The notes under the pieces are model-generated. The model ran no database searches and was not told where the DNA came from. It worked only from the letters and a program-made list of their open reading frames with translations. DNA of 64,000 bases from Tomocerus qinae (taxonomy: Eukaryota > Arthropoda > Collembola > Entomobryomorpha > Tomoceridae). Position 1 is the stretch's first letter, and each line of letters begins with the position of its first letter. Made by a program: the position numbers and the translations under genes. Shown one piece after another: positions 37,354 through 64,000 of the stretch. The stretch spans positions 46,970,409 through 47,034,408 of the forward strand of contig CM034547.1 in assembly GCA_020055645.1 (NCBI GenBank), written 5' to 3'.

Positions 37354-39459
37354 CTAAAAAAAATGAAAAACAAATTAATATATTGTATTGTGTTATTTGT
37401 GTTTCATATGGTAATTTCCATCTTAAATTGTTTAACCATCCATAAAGACAAAAAACTTGTCATTTATAAATGAACACTAAAGTTTACCATTTTGACAAAT
37501 ATTTAGCAGCTAACGGAAAGTCACACCATCAACATTCAATTATTCAATATTGATCCTTTAGACAGCTTCTGCTTCAAAGACGCTTAACGTAAAGTACAAT
37601 TAAGACTAAACAGACCTCAAAGTATGATTAAAGTTGACTTCAAAAGGGTTGTTTTTATTTATTTATTTATTTAGTTTGTTTTGGTTTTCATTGTGAAATT
37701 GTGATTATTCCTATCCACACTCACTTCACAGCTTCACACTTCACACACCTGTTTCAGTTTTGTCTGTCATAATCATAGTAGTAGGAATAGGAAGAAACAG
37801 TTAGCCAAGTTGAAGTTTGTCCTATTGAGTTCACCCCAGAAGAGGGCGTAGGCTGCGTTATTTGAGAATATTGAGATTGAGATACCGTTGTGGGATAGAG
37901 GGAAGACGTCATCTCAAGGAATGACATTAAATCAAAATCTTTTAGCCATATACACTTGAAAAAGATCCTAAAAGACAATTTTTAAGGATCTTTTGACAGT
38001 GATAGACATTTGTGCAGCCTCTACCTTACTTCAACCTTTTTGACGACTGAATTTAGGGAGTAAGATCTCGTCGCCCCAATTACCCGTTGTCCCTTTCAAA
38101 TGTAAAAATCTTTAGAACTACTGCATGTGCATACTGCAATTGGAATGAAAGATGAATGCAGAATTGTTTGGGTGTTATTCCTCTAACTGTACTCTCACGA
38201 AGTCACGAATACCAAACCAAAGCCACCAAAACGTAGAACCAAAATAAAAGAAAGTATTCCCCGCCGCCCGTCAGCTAGTTTCGACAGCCGCGACAGCTTG
38301 ACCCATGCAAGAATATCAATATTTAATAAATCAATTTTAATGAAAATTATTCATATAACTAAAAGTGAAACAAATACAAAAATAAATCAACAGTAGCAAA
38401 ATAATTTCGTAATTTTATTACGTGTTGTTTCTTTATTGAATTGAGTTGAGATTGAGCTAATTCTTGAAGAAACCCAAACATTCAATTATAAAGGTATATA
38501 CGTAACCTAAAAAAAAGTTAAAATAAAAGTTGATATTTGTATTTTAGTTAAAGAAAAGTTTTAAATCTGTATTTATTTTCGTATTTACGATTTTATTTTC
38601 CACGAGTTTATTTCGAATTCGAATGATAAAGGGGAACATTTTTAATCTTTGATTTTTGAATTTGAGGTTACTGATTACTGTGTTTACTTTGCTTGTTTAC
38701 ATTTTATATTTAATAATTTTGCAGTATAATTTGGAGATCAAAATTAGCCACATAACAAACTCCTCGTGTGACCTGCCGACTATTCTGACTGCGGAACATA
38801 ATGCAGTAAGGAAATAAAAAGGGCAAATTGGGTTGGGTTGCTGCAAACGGGACGCAGTAAGCAAAAATTTTCTAAGTTTTTTTCCCAATGGAAAATCGTA
38901 CCCAAATTTTTCTAAGTTCTTTTCCCAATGTAAGAAAGACGAATTTAGTCTGCAGTGTATAATCATTTTTTAAGCCACCCGTCACTATTTTTGCCTTTTT
39001 TCTAACCTAACCTAATAAAAATGAATAATAAATGTTTGGTTGTTTCAATTTTATTAGGTTAGATCAAAAAAGAGGCAAATAGTGACTAGTTTTGAAAATA
39101 CTTAGAAATTTGTTGCCTGATTTTTGCATTGAGAAAAAACTTAGAAAAATTTCGGTTACTGCGTCCCGTTTGCAGCAACCCAACCGGCAAATTGTACTCG
39201 GTTTTCAAATTTTGTTTCATATTTGTTTGTGGTTTTGTATGCCTTACTTCATTAATTCAAATCACTGAAAAATTAGCTGAGTTCAATAAATTAATATAGA
39301 TAAGAAATTTTAAAAAACTTAATTAAAACATTATCATTGTGTACATTGATGATTTCTTATTTCCTATTTATTAAGAGCAACTACCTTCTTTGGTCTCGGG
39401 AGATCCAAAAAATTCTTATAAGCCATTTTTCGCCAATTGGAAATATTTGACCAGTCAAA
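37354..39459. other. Divergent upstream region of AP-1 sigma and the unrecognised gene
   Basis: The two genes run apart from this 2.1-kb stretch, which should hold both promoters and the AP-1 sigma 5' UTR exon or exons. I see no coding exon. A hairpin MITE occupies 38831-39185, ending only 275 bp before the start codon of the right-hand gene. A short (TTTA)n tract lies near 37656-37671. Confidence 0.5.
38831..39185. mobile_element. 355-bp hairpin MITE with 9-bp target-site duplication
   Basis: The left end begins GGTTGGGTTGCTGCAAACGG and continues GACGCAGTAA; its exact inverted copy ends at 39185. The arms stay similar inwards through TTTCTAAGTTTTTT. A second inner inverted pair (38981-39020 against 39049-39086) places GTCACTATTT opposite AAATAGTGAC and CTAACCTAATAAAA opposite TTTTATTAGGTTAG, so nearly the whole element could fold back on itself. 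A perfect direct repeat GGCAAATTG flanks it at 38822-38830 and 39186-39194. There is no transposase frame. A 9-bp duplication fits Mutator-like elements or some hAT/Merlin-type groups; superfamily cannot be fixed by eye. The left arm also carries a local duplication of about 25 bp with a 40-bp period (38866-38890 and 38906-38930). Confidence 0.92.
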
Positions 39460-42400
39460 ATGCCTGGGAAATATATAGAGTTTATTAAGGTTTGTTTTTA
39501 TTTACAAATGTTTTTCGACTTAACTTAAAATTATGGTATTGTTAAATAAATATCTAATTTGACCGTTTTAGGCTGGTAGGTACGCGGTGCCCGTTGAATT
39601 AAGTTTTCTCCCTTGCACAGTTACGGAATCTAATGGAAAAGAGGTGACTACTTCAAAATGGATGGAAAGACATCATTGGAAGGTTAATATTTGAAAAAAC
39701 TACTTTCAGGATTGTTAACTTTTCTAATTAAAAGTGTAATTTTATTTCTTAATATTAGTTATGTAACAATATTAAAATAATATGTTTAAATGTTTTGTGT
39801 AGGAAACAAAGGCCATGTTAAAACCAGCAGTAGAATCAGCGTTGAAGCACAATGAAATGGTTATTGTTAGGGTAAACAACACACATATTGTGACATTCGG
39901 TCAAGAAATTTGTTTAGGGTAAGTTTTATTAATTTTTAACAAATAACATGATTTAGTAGTATTGAACTCATGAAAATAACATTATACTCCAAGACCTATC
40001 GCCTGTATAAAAATAAAAGAATTCATTAGTTGAAATAGTGGGCAGGTTCTGTAGTTATACCCCTCATGTCAGCCAAGATATTCAGTGAATAGGAAATATT
40101 GACGTTTTTATTCATTGGGTGGGGATGAAATTGATTTAACTCTACTTTGGCACTTTCCTTAGGCACGCAAGACAAACTCAGACGGTGGATATAATAATTA
40201 AAGTTTACTTTTATGCTATAACAGGTACATGCTTCAAACAACGAAGGAGAATGCACCGTTTTTAGCAGTATTAGATGCCAAGAAAAATTGTTGGACCGAC
40301 GATGAGGACGAAGTTGACGAATATTCTGTTTTAAACGATTACGGTGTGTTGGATGCACTTTTTTTGGATTTTACAGCAGAAAGCTTAATTCAAATTACTT
40401 TTCTCTTTTATATACTACCATGTTGACCACATTTTATTTTATATCAAAATTGCCTATGTAGGAGGACGATTTAAAAACTATGCACCGACGAAAGTACACA
40501 TCATTGCGTGTGTTCTGAAAAAGACGGTATCTGATTCAGAGGATAATAAAAGGCTAAGAAAAGAACTTGGCATCAGAAGTGATGATCTAAGAAGTTACTT
40601 CCAGCAATCTTCCACAAACGCGAACAATCCTGGTCCTTCCACTAGCGGTTCATCGTATGACTGGTAAGTGTTCGATTTTCAAGAGATAGTAGAATAATAA
40701 CAATTATATAGCAATTATTATTATAGATAATAATATTTATATATACAGTAAGATATAGTATTCTAGGAAATGAATCGAAGAAGACTATTATATCCTTGTC
40801 AGTATATGCGTACCTGATTTTAGTGATTTTGTGCCGTTGAAATGAACAACTAACCTACCTATCTAAAAAATTGGTTTACTGTACTGAGGCTGATTGATTG
40901 ATAAGCTGATCGTAGTCTTACTATTAAAGTTCATTTAACTGAAGACTCGATTTTGCATTTTACATGTTAACAGTTACAATCAAGGTTTTACGGAGTCAGC
41001 AAACGACAAGACTAGTTGCAGCAATTTGTTAAGCAGTTTTGACGCATACTGTGCCAAAGCGAATATGAAAAAATCCCGTTATACACGAAAAACTAAAGAC
41101 TACGTAAAACCTTGTGTAACGGCTTCGTCTTGGAAATCTGCAATTCCTTCTATTCCTTCAACTAGGAGACAAGAAGCTTTCTGGAACAGGCCTTACCAAG
41201 AGAGTAAATACGATGATGATACTTTAGACTCAGATGATGCATCTTCTGATGGATCCTCAGACGCCTCAACCGATTCAAATGTTTTCGAGAAAAGGGTGTC
41301 TTCCGAAACCAATGATGCGGATGACGATGACGACGACGATTTCAGCTTACCAGATATTGATTCTCCTATTAAACCAGCTCCTGTTAAAAAACCTAGGGTG
41401 TATAAAAGAAAAAATGTAGTGTCGACTATTTCACCAAAGCGTAGTGTGAATGCTTACGAGAAGGATGTATTTGGTTCTTCAGACTCATCTTCAGCTTCTA
41501 AGTCTCCACGGAAAAAGAAACAGACTCCCTTAACTTACTTGGGATTTGCTAAACCCAGCTCTCAATCCTTTGAAGAAGCAATCAGTACAACAACGTATCG
41601 TAGTTCTGTTACCAAGAAGGCAACTACAAATTCGTTGACTTATTCTAAGCCTAAGGTTTCGAAAAAGGTTCAAAAAGCCACAACTCCCACAGAAATTCGA
41701 CCGAGGAAGAGATTGCCCACAACTAGTAGTCCAGCAAAGAAAAACTCAAGTTCTTACCAGACAGATGAATTCTCTCACTCGTCCGTTCCATCGGAAAGTT
41801 ATTTAAGAAAACTGCAAACTACGTCGATAAGTGATTCCAACTATCGTAGTGGATCGTACTTTTATCCTACTATAAAGCATCCTGACAACCTAGATTTTAT
41901 GAGTAAAGAGTTCAGTTCAACGACGATGAAGTCTCCGTCATCTGTTACCAGCTCACCTCAAATAGAAGAGACTAGCATCAGGGATTCAAATTACATGCAT
42001 AGTATTGATAGAGTGCTTACAGTTGCAGCGAAAAAATCTTTTGTTGATAGTGAATCTCCAGAAGACGACAAACAAAGGAAACGAAAAGCAAGTAGTTCGA
42101 GTGATATCACTTCTACGCATACTGCAAAGATTAAAAAGTCAAAACATAAAGACAAAGATCGAACTTCAGAATCACCTCATAAAGGGAGTACGGAAGGAAG
42201 AAGCAGAGAAAAAAATATATCGGAGAATGGTACAGGATACGATCCTGAAATGCCTGTACTGGATAAAATGGTGGACAGTGATTTACCCGACTCGATCCCA
42301 TTTAACAGTTTTGCTCCTCGTCTTTCCGCTCCATACTCTTCTAAACCCAATTCCACAGAACGTGGATCTGAATCGGCATCTCATAAGCAAAATAGCTCAA

Positions 42401-44807
42401 CTACTCAATCTTCCACATACTCTTTCATGTATTCACCGATTTCTCAGTCAACTACTCTTTCGCCCAGTAAATCTTGTACGACACCCCAGACAACCGTGAC
42501 TGCTGAACTCGAAAGTGAAGTGTCAAAGAAAGCTAAGAAAAAGAAACACAAAGATAAAGAAAAGAAACGAAGGAAAATGGACAAAACTGAAGGAGTGAAC
42601 CATTCTGACATCGCAGCAGCAACACTGAAAAAGAAGAAGGTTTCGCCTCCAGAGATAGATCTGCCTGACATTATTTCAACGAATCCCTTTTTATCCAGAG
42701 AGTTTCCACCGAAAGAAATTTCTGCTGTAAAAACAAGCGCTGCCAGTTCCAGTAAACCAAATGTCGAACAAAACGAAATGGAAAGATTCAAACAATTGAA
42801 AACCATCAACTCTCAATTAATCAAGCATAAAGATGCATGCACAAGCACCACTGCTGATGCAAAGTTAGATGAAGTTGTTATTGAACTTTTGCGGCAAAAT
42901 GCTGTTATAAACTATGAAGTGGACTTAGCGGAAAATAATGAAGCCCGAGGGAAAGACACTACAATTTATATGACTGAGTATAATGATGAAACTGGGGAAG
43001 AGCAAGTTAAATCATTGGTACAGATAAATTCTCAGAAAAGACATAGTTCTGTGGAATACAGTGATGACGACGAAGAATTTTTTGACAAAACAATTGTCCC
43101 ACTTTGTGCTTCTCAAAGCATAGAACGCAGTTTTCATATGCCTGCTTTTGGTCCAACTGATGATTATGCAGATAAAGATTTATTTTGTTTTAACAAAAGC
43201 TCTAACTCGAAAAACAGTTCCTTTTCCGTCCCTACTATTTCCAATAATAAAGTGTCTCAAGCAACCAACACTGACGACGAGGAGGCTATTAGTATGCCAC
43301 CTCCGACAAAACGACCACCAAGAAGTCCCAAGAAGTCCATTGATAGTTCTTTTATGAGTAGATCGGGTTCTAATGCTAAACTCAATGAGAATTCTTCCGT
43401 TACGTTGAAATCAAACGATACTTCCAAAACTCAGAAGCAATTATCTACTTATGAGCTCTTAACTCATCCAACAGTTTTTAGACAAGGAATGGGCTACCTC
43501 CAAAAACTCAGTACAAATCGTATTTCTGCACAAGAAGTAAATGAAAAGTTGGGCATGACCGAATCTGATGCTGAAAAAGAAGCCAACGATCAGTCTTTAA
43601 TGCCTCCTCCTAAACCCAAGAGAGATTTGAGCCCTGACATTTGTTGTCTGACACCTGACACCAAAATAAATCAAATTAGGAATTCTGTCAAAACAGCAGC
43701 TAATAGGCAATCTCGTGCTCGAAATCGTAGAGGCACTGTCGGTTCTAGCGATGGTTTGGATGGGGAGTTACCTGTTAAGGTTGAAGCAGAAAGCGATGTT
43801 GAAGACAATGCTGGACAAGAATTAGTTAGAGAGTTAATGAGTCGTTGCACACAGAGTATTGAAGATCAACATGAAGGTAATAGCAAAATTATTTATTTAC
43901 CTATGTATATGGTATATAATTGAGATGAAAATGAAAGGGTATTTGTATTTTCTTGTTGCTAATAACATAAAACTTATTGCTACTAATTTTTCTTTGTCAT
44001 GTTTCAGATTCTGGAGAAGATCACAATGAAAATCTTTCTCAGAGATCTGTCTGTATGACTAATTTTGTACCTGGATATGTACAGAAGAGTGCTATTTACA
44101 AGAAACATTCAAAGTAAATGAATTTATCTATTACTCAGTAACGCAAATTATGTCGCATTCCACTCTTGTTCTGTTGATTAATTGAGATTCTTTTTATTTC
44201 AGGATAATACAAACAATGTCGGTTGCAGAATTAGTGGAAAATTTTGATGCTATTCGTGGTGAAATAAAGGGAATTTATGAAGGAATAGTTAGCAGTACTC
44301 GGCATAGTGTAAGACCATTTTGTAACGTCCATATTACTCAATATATTATGGGGTCGGATATTGTTTCAAAATTGGTCAAATTCCTTCCTGCCGTAGTAGC
44401 ATATTTTAATTTTAATTTCTTTGTTGTACCTGTTTAGTTGTACCTGCAGGGACTTGCGAAAAAGAAACTGCTTAAAGAACTTAAAATATCCATTCCCTTT
44501 ACTAGTCAACAGGGAATGTTTCTCATTTCCCTCCTATACGATTTTCTTTTTCCTGATCCAGGGGACCGCCTACAGGTAACTGTTATAATGTCCTATGGTT
44601 TAATTATTGATATTATCATTATATACGAATTTATTGAACTCAGTACAACTTGTTTGATTCTAGTTTACGGAATACATCACTTTTGTCATGTTGCCTGAAA
44701 CTTACATTAGAATTTATGCAAAAGTCACAGACCAAACATATGACATGGCTCAGCTTGAAATGAGGTTTGGAGCTTGCTATGACGAAAGCACACTGGAGCA
44801 ATCCTGA
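39460..44807 (+). CDS. Unrecognised large Ser/Lys-rich protein, probably nuclear
   Basis: I do not recognise this gene. Ten exons join in phase: 39460-39489, 39572-39682, 39803-39918, 40225-40343, 40462-40663, 40974-43876, 44008-44113, 44203-44308, 44450-44575, 44664-44807; 3963 nt, 1320 residues. The first roughly 200 residues look folded (start MPGKYIEFIKAGRYAVPVEL, then MVIVRVNNTHIVTFGQEI, then an acidic TDDEDEVDEY patch). The 2.9-kb exon 6 encodes a low-complexity region rich in Ser, Lys, Thr and Pro, with acidic runs (DADDDDDDD) and strong nuclear-localisation-like clusters (KKAKKKKHKDKEKKRRK, KIKKSKHKDKD). The last four exons look folded again (MSVAELVENFDAIRGEIKGI, LLKELKISIPF, FTEYITFVMLPETYIRIYAK). 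That last segment faintly recalls the C-terminal helices of PWWP3A/MUM1-type chromatin proteins, but no PWWP motif is visible, so I give no name. The exon 4 donor (ACG|gtgtgt) is chosen because only it restores frame into exon 5. Confidence 0.88.
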
Positions 44808-47800
44808 TGTTTGTTGATAAACAATCCTTGCAAGAATACACCTGAAACTCGTAAGTAATATATTTTGTTGGCTCAAGATAATTTGGCCTAACATAAGCAA
44901 TATTAAAGTTGTCAAATTGTTGTTGATAAGAATTATTGATCTAGTAGTGGGTAAATGATAAGAAAGTTTTGAAAAGTTATATATTCTGAATATTTAATTT
45001 AAGACTTGTTCGCTGTATTGGATTGTAAGTATAATTAATTAATAACAGATTAAATACCTACGAACACTACAAAGTAAGTTGTTTCTCAGGTGGTTGTTGG
45101 TAATTTTGTATGTTTGAACTTTTTTCTCACGAAGATGAGCAATAATATTATAAACTTTACTGTAGCTTTAAATTGTAACTGGAATGTATTGGATGATTCA
45201 GCTGTCCTTTATTGTAATTGGTTGACTCAGTTGACTCTTTGGGCTGTATGGAAATGGGTATAGCCAAATAGTTAGTTAATGAAGCACAATGAAAATAGAT
45301 GTTGTTATTCTTAGGTTATTTATAAATATTTATTTGTAAACCTTATAAATAACAATATTACCGATGATTTTGTTAATGACGTAATGCCGAACTAAAGGTT
45401 CTTAAGTAGTGGAGGTTATCAAGTAATTAATGTTTCTCTTTCGATAGGACATTCAATTTATTCAAGTTATTTTTGGTTTGGTTTCATGTATTATTACGCG
45501 TCTATTACATTGCTGCAGCAGAAAAATAAAGTGACAGCTAGAGCATCTTCCACGTATATATTAGGAATAATTGTCTATTTATATTAAAAAACTATCCGCA
45601 ATTATAGAAAAATAAAATAAAAAAGCAAAAGTATAAATCAAACAGCTTTTATATCATTTCCCTATTTCTAATGCATAAAAATTAATGTAAGTAGTAGTAA
45701 TTAATGTCTATGTTATGGATGCAATAATAAATGTGTTTTATCGTAATTTATTGCACGTAGGTATTTATTAGTTTTTTAAACTGATTTTATTACATAATTT
45801 TGTCGGCTTAGTAGGAGACAGTAGGAAAGCACTAGCCTACTTTATTAGCTACATAACATGTTATCATGTATTTATTGCAGACATGTAATTAATGTCAAGC
45901 AATGACACAATTGCTGCGCATTACAGTACAAAGTACAAACAAACTATCAAAATTAAGATATATACATATACCTTATCTTACTCTCAAATAATTAGGATTG
46001 TGAAGAGGCACTTTTCTCTATCCAGTATCGATACGCTAAACTCTTGAGACATGAATTAAGTTGTTGGTAGTGATCTGATAGTAATCTACTCTGCAACGCT
46101 AACAAGCTGCAAAGTATAACGTTTCAGGGTGGTGTCGGTGTTCAGGAGTGCAAATATTTAATTAATCATTGCAAATCATTTGTTTACACCCATTTGATAC
46201 AAACGTTAATCAAATGTAGACAAAATTGTTTATTTCGTTGTTTTACCTATTGCTAGAATACTGCGAATTCGTAATTGTTGTAGTAGTGTGTAATATCTTC
46301 ATTTTTGAGTCTTGTATCATTGCAAAAGAAGTAGCTATTCTAAATAAAACAGATAGGTATGTACATGCAAACTACACTACATAATCTATTTAATCGTTCG
46401 ATCGATCAATTTCCAGCGCATTAAATACGACCCACTAAATGCTATACATCTATAGAAATCTGAAATCACAAGTTGTTTGAATGCAATAGGTACTAGGTAC
46501 TTACAGAGTTACAATTTTACAACAATAGTGGATCTACATTATTGATATAATAACATCAGGGATTTATATCGCTAATAGTATATACATTATGCATGCTAAT
46601 ATTGCTAGTGCCGTTTAAATACCTACGTTTACATTTTACATAGTATTTGTGCAAGTGTAAAATTGTTTTCATAATAAAATTGACGATCTATATCTAGTTT
46701 AGCAGCAAGCAACCATGAACATGTATTTCATGTTCTTTGTATTGTGCACCAGGGAATAAAACATTTGGGAGTTTCTTAAAAGAGTTGGAGTTACACATGC
46801 AGGCAGAGAGGTAAAATTATTGATTGCGACAATTTAATGTACAGCTCTTAACCATTTAAATATATACAAAATGCGTTTGTTACACTTAAATACAGACAGG
46901 ATGCAGATTTATGCAGTATTAATCAAATTACTAAAAATAAAATATACATTAAAATATGTACAATTTCACGATCGAGAGCCCATACGTACGGCGCATTTCA
47001 TAAAATTAGTAGACACCATCTTACACTCTTCATTTTTTACTCATTCTGGGTAGAATCAGTTAAGTTAGTAGTTTACGCTATGTATTATTACCGATTCATT
47101 ATTAGTGTTCTTATCCTATTCGTAAACTATCATAGAATGGTCCCTCAAATCCTTATTTACAATGTGTATTTTTTATTTACTATTGAATTAAGTGTACTAT
47201 GTACAGCACAGAACTATTATTTACCTATCTGTCCATAATACACTTTGGACAATGTACCTCCTAAGTAATAAAATAACAACGGCATATTGAATAGTTGTGG
47301 ATTAATCTCGTCAACACGACTTCAACAGTCCATTTCACTTTTCTTCGTTGAACAATTTGTAGGAAGTTTCGTATTTATGATGCTATGCGCTTAAGGTTCT
47401 AAGTTACGGAATGCAGTTTACAAACCTCATCGTCGGAAGCCTAAATATTCCAAGACAATATGGATTTTCCCATTGAGAAGATAAGTCGACTATAGGATTC
47501 GGTCATATCGTTAATTACATTTAGAATCTCGCTAAACAATTATGCTATCATCAATTCTATTTAATTCCGTTGCGAGATTTGTTCTCAGAACAAAATGAAA
47601 ATCATTTCCAAATGAGACTCAAATTCTCCTTACAATACTTGTAACTCACAGAAATAACCCTCAATTCAGAAAGGTTGTTAGTATAAGATGATGTTCCAAA
47701 ATATCCCTTGGAACAGTTCCAATCAATCTAAAATATACTTATTTTAAAAACTACATTAATTCAGGTAAAAAGATCTATAAAACCAATCGTAAGTTGAGAT

Positions 47801-48030
47801 GTCGAAATGTTGAAATATTAAAGCCATTTCATAGCAATGTTGAAGAGTCTCTCTCTTTAACTTCTATATGATGATGATTATGAAGCGTTTGTCGGTGACA
47901 AAATGGAGGAATGCGAGCCAGTCGGTGTACAAAGTCTTGTTTGGTTTTTTCATTCGTTTTCATCGAGTTGACTTTTATTTTCGGAGGCGCTGCCGTTTTG
48001 GAACTAAAACTAAAAAAGGCGCTCGTACTG
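44808..48030. other. Convergent 3' region between the unrecognised gene and protein kinase D
   Basis: No coding exon is visible. The left part should be the 3' UTR of the unrecognised gene (a candidate AATAAA lies at 45525-45530), and the right part the 3' UTR of protein kinase D on the other strand. Open frames here are short and carry no recognisable motif; the 76-codon frame at 47868-48098 overlaps the kinase gene's terminal exon on the opposite strand and is a shadow. Confidence 0.55.
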
Positions 48031-63149
<15,119 letters not shown>

Positions 63150-64000
63150 CTGCAACCAAAAAATATAGATGTTTATTCAACTTTATCATAAAGCATGCAT
63201 TTATGAACATAATAGCAAGACATTACTACAATGCACACCTACAACAAAAGTTTCTTATGTCCTAACGTATCAAATGATTTGTAGTCCCATTAAATCTCTA
63301 AAAATTATTTTGGTTCAGTTATGTAAGATTATATAACAAAAGATGTTTTAATGGTATAAAAACAACACCGTACTTTCACTACTACATAAGATCAACAACA
63401 AAATGTGTACAACAAAAGGTTTATTGCATTTCTTTGACTTAACATTTACAACATTTATGCAGCCTCATGTCGTGTTACTAATAAAATATTTTAGGCTCGG
63501 TTGCATTGTATCGTGAATAATGAAACTTCTTAAAGTATATTACAGATTATCTATATAGTGTTTTGTAATGATATAACTTTATTATATAATAATTGTTTCA
63601 TGATTTAGTTCATGTTTCTTTGTTGAAATGTCTACTGGCCGCCTTAGGAAGAACGAGGTTAGATAAGAGAGCTTTCTCCATTTCCATTATCATTGGATTT
63701 CACTCAATATGAATATGACTTGCTGTCAGCGAGGAGCATTTTCCTTCGTTTAGCTTATGTAACTATTTCCTTCCTTATTTCAATAAATACATGTAAGTCA
63801 AATACTGAAGCTCCATTGTTTAGCCTGTTAGTCATTTTTCCTTTCATTGCCTCTTTTCTCCGCTAATGCCGCTTTTCGTCGCATTACATCACTAACAAAG
63901 GAAAGGATCTATGTTGTTTGCGAATATAATACTCATTAAATTGGACAGGGAGTCACCCTTTGCTTGAAAGACTACCATTTCTAAATACTTGACTAATGAG
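63150..64000 (-). other. Window edge: upstream intron of protein kinase D
   Basis: The exon at 63149-63100 begins at a good acceptor (ttttttggttgcag), so the gene continues to the right. No C1-domain cysteine/histidine pattern is seen before the window ends, so this stretch is intronic. Confidence 0.7.

Noticed and set aside
42444-42809. 121-codon antisense open frame inside the large exon of the unrecognised gene
   Set aside because: It is a shadow of the Lys/Ser-rich coding strand: AAG/TCT-rich sense codons leave the antisense open and give Phe runs with no motif.

Overview
The window is nuclear DNA from an intron-rich, AT-rich animal, most likely an arthropod. All five recognisable genes are animal housekeeping, cytoskeletal or signalling genes. 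They are split by many GT-AG introns, some with TACTAAC-like branch sites. The alpha-actinin reads closer to my memory of the insect protein than to the vertebrate one, especially in the EF-hands and the C-terminus. I cannot name the species. Coding exons were assembled by hand from splice sites, reading phase and family knowledge; no alignment was run.

Layout: 1-10107 holds no recognisable exon and is probably alpha-actinin intron 1 and/or upstream DNA. 10108-16289 (+) is alpha-actinin without its short first coding exon; it includes a pair of mutually exclusive exons and a 30-nt candidate microexon. 16290-22607 is 3' UTR and intergenic DNA with a 268-bp MITE that has a TA target duplication. 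22608-28615 (-) is a complete 11-exon adenylosuccinate synthetase gene. 30497-32020 (+) is a NAA40-like histone N-terminal acetyltransferase, divergent from ADSS. 33494-37353 (-) is the AP-1 sigma subunit in four coding exons. 37354-39459 is a shared upstream region interrupted by a 355-bp hairpin MITE with a 9-bp target duplication. 39460-44807 (+) is an unrecognised ten-exon gene for a large, Ser/Lys-rich, probably nuclear protein of about 1320 residues. 48031-63149 (-) is the 3' part of protein kinase D: acidic linker, PH domain, kinase domain and C-tail. Its C1-domain exons should lie beyond position 64000.

The genes do not form a pathway. Alpha-actinin cross-links actin; ADSS makes AMP from IMP; NAA40 modifies histones H2A/H4; AP-1 sigma sorts trans-Golgi cargo; protein kinase D acts at the trans-Golgi and in DAG signalling. 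The AP-1/protein kinase D proximity is probably coincidental. No tRNA, rRNA, CRISPR array or bacterial-type feature was seen. The most interesting items are the two alpha-actinin splicing features, the two MITEs and the unrecognised gene.
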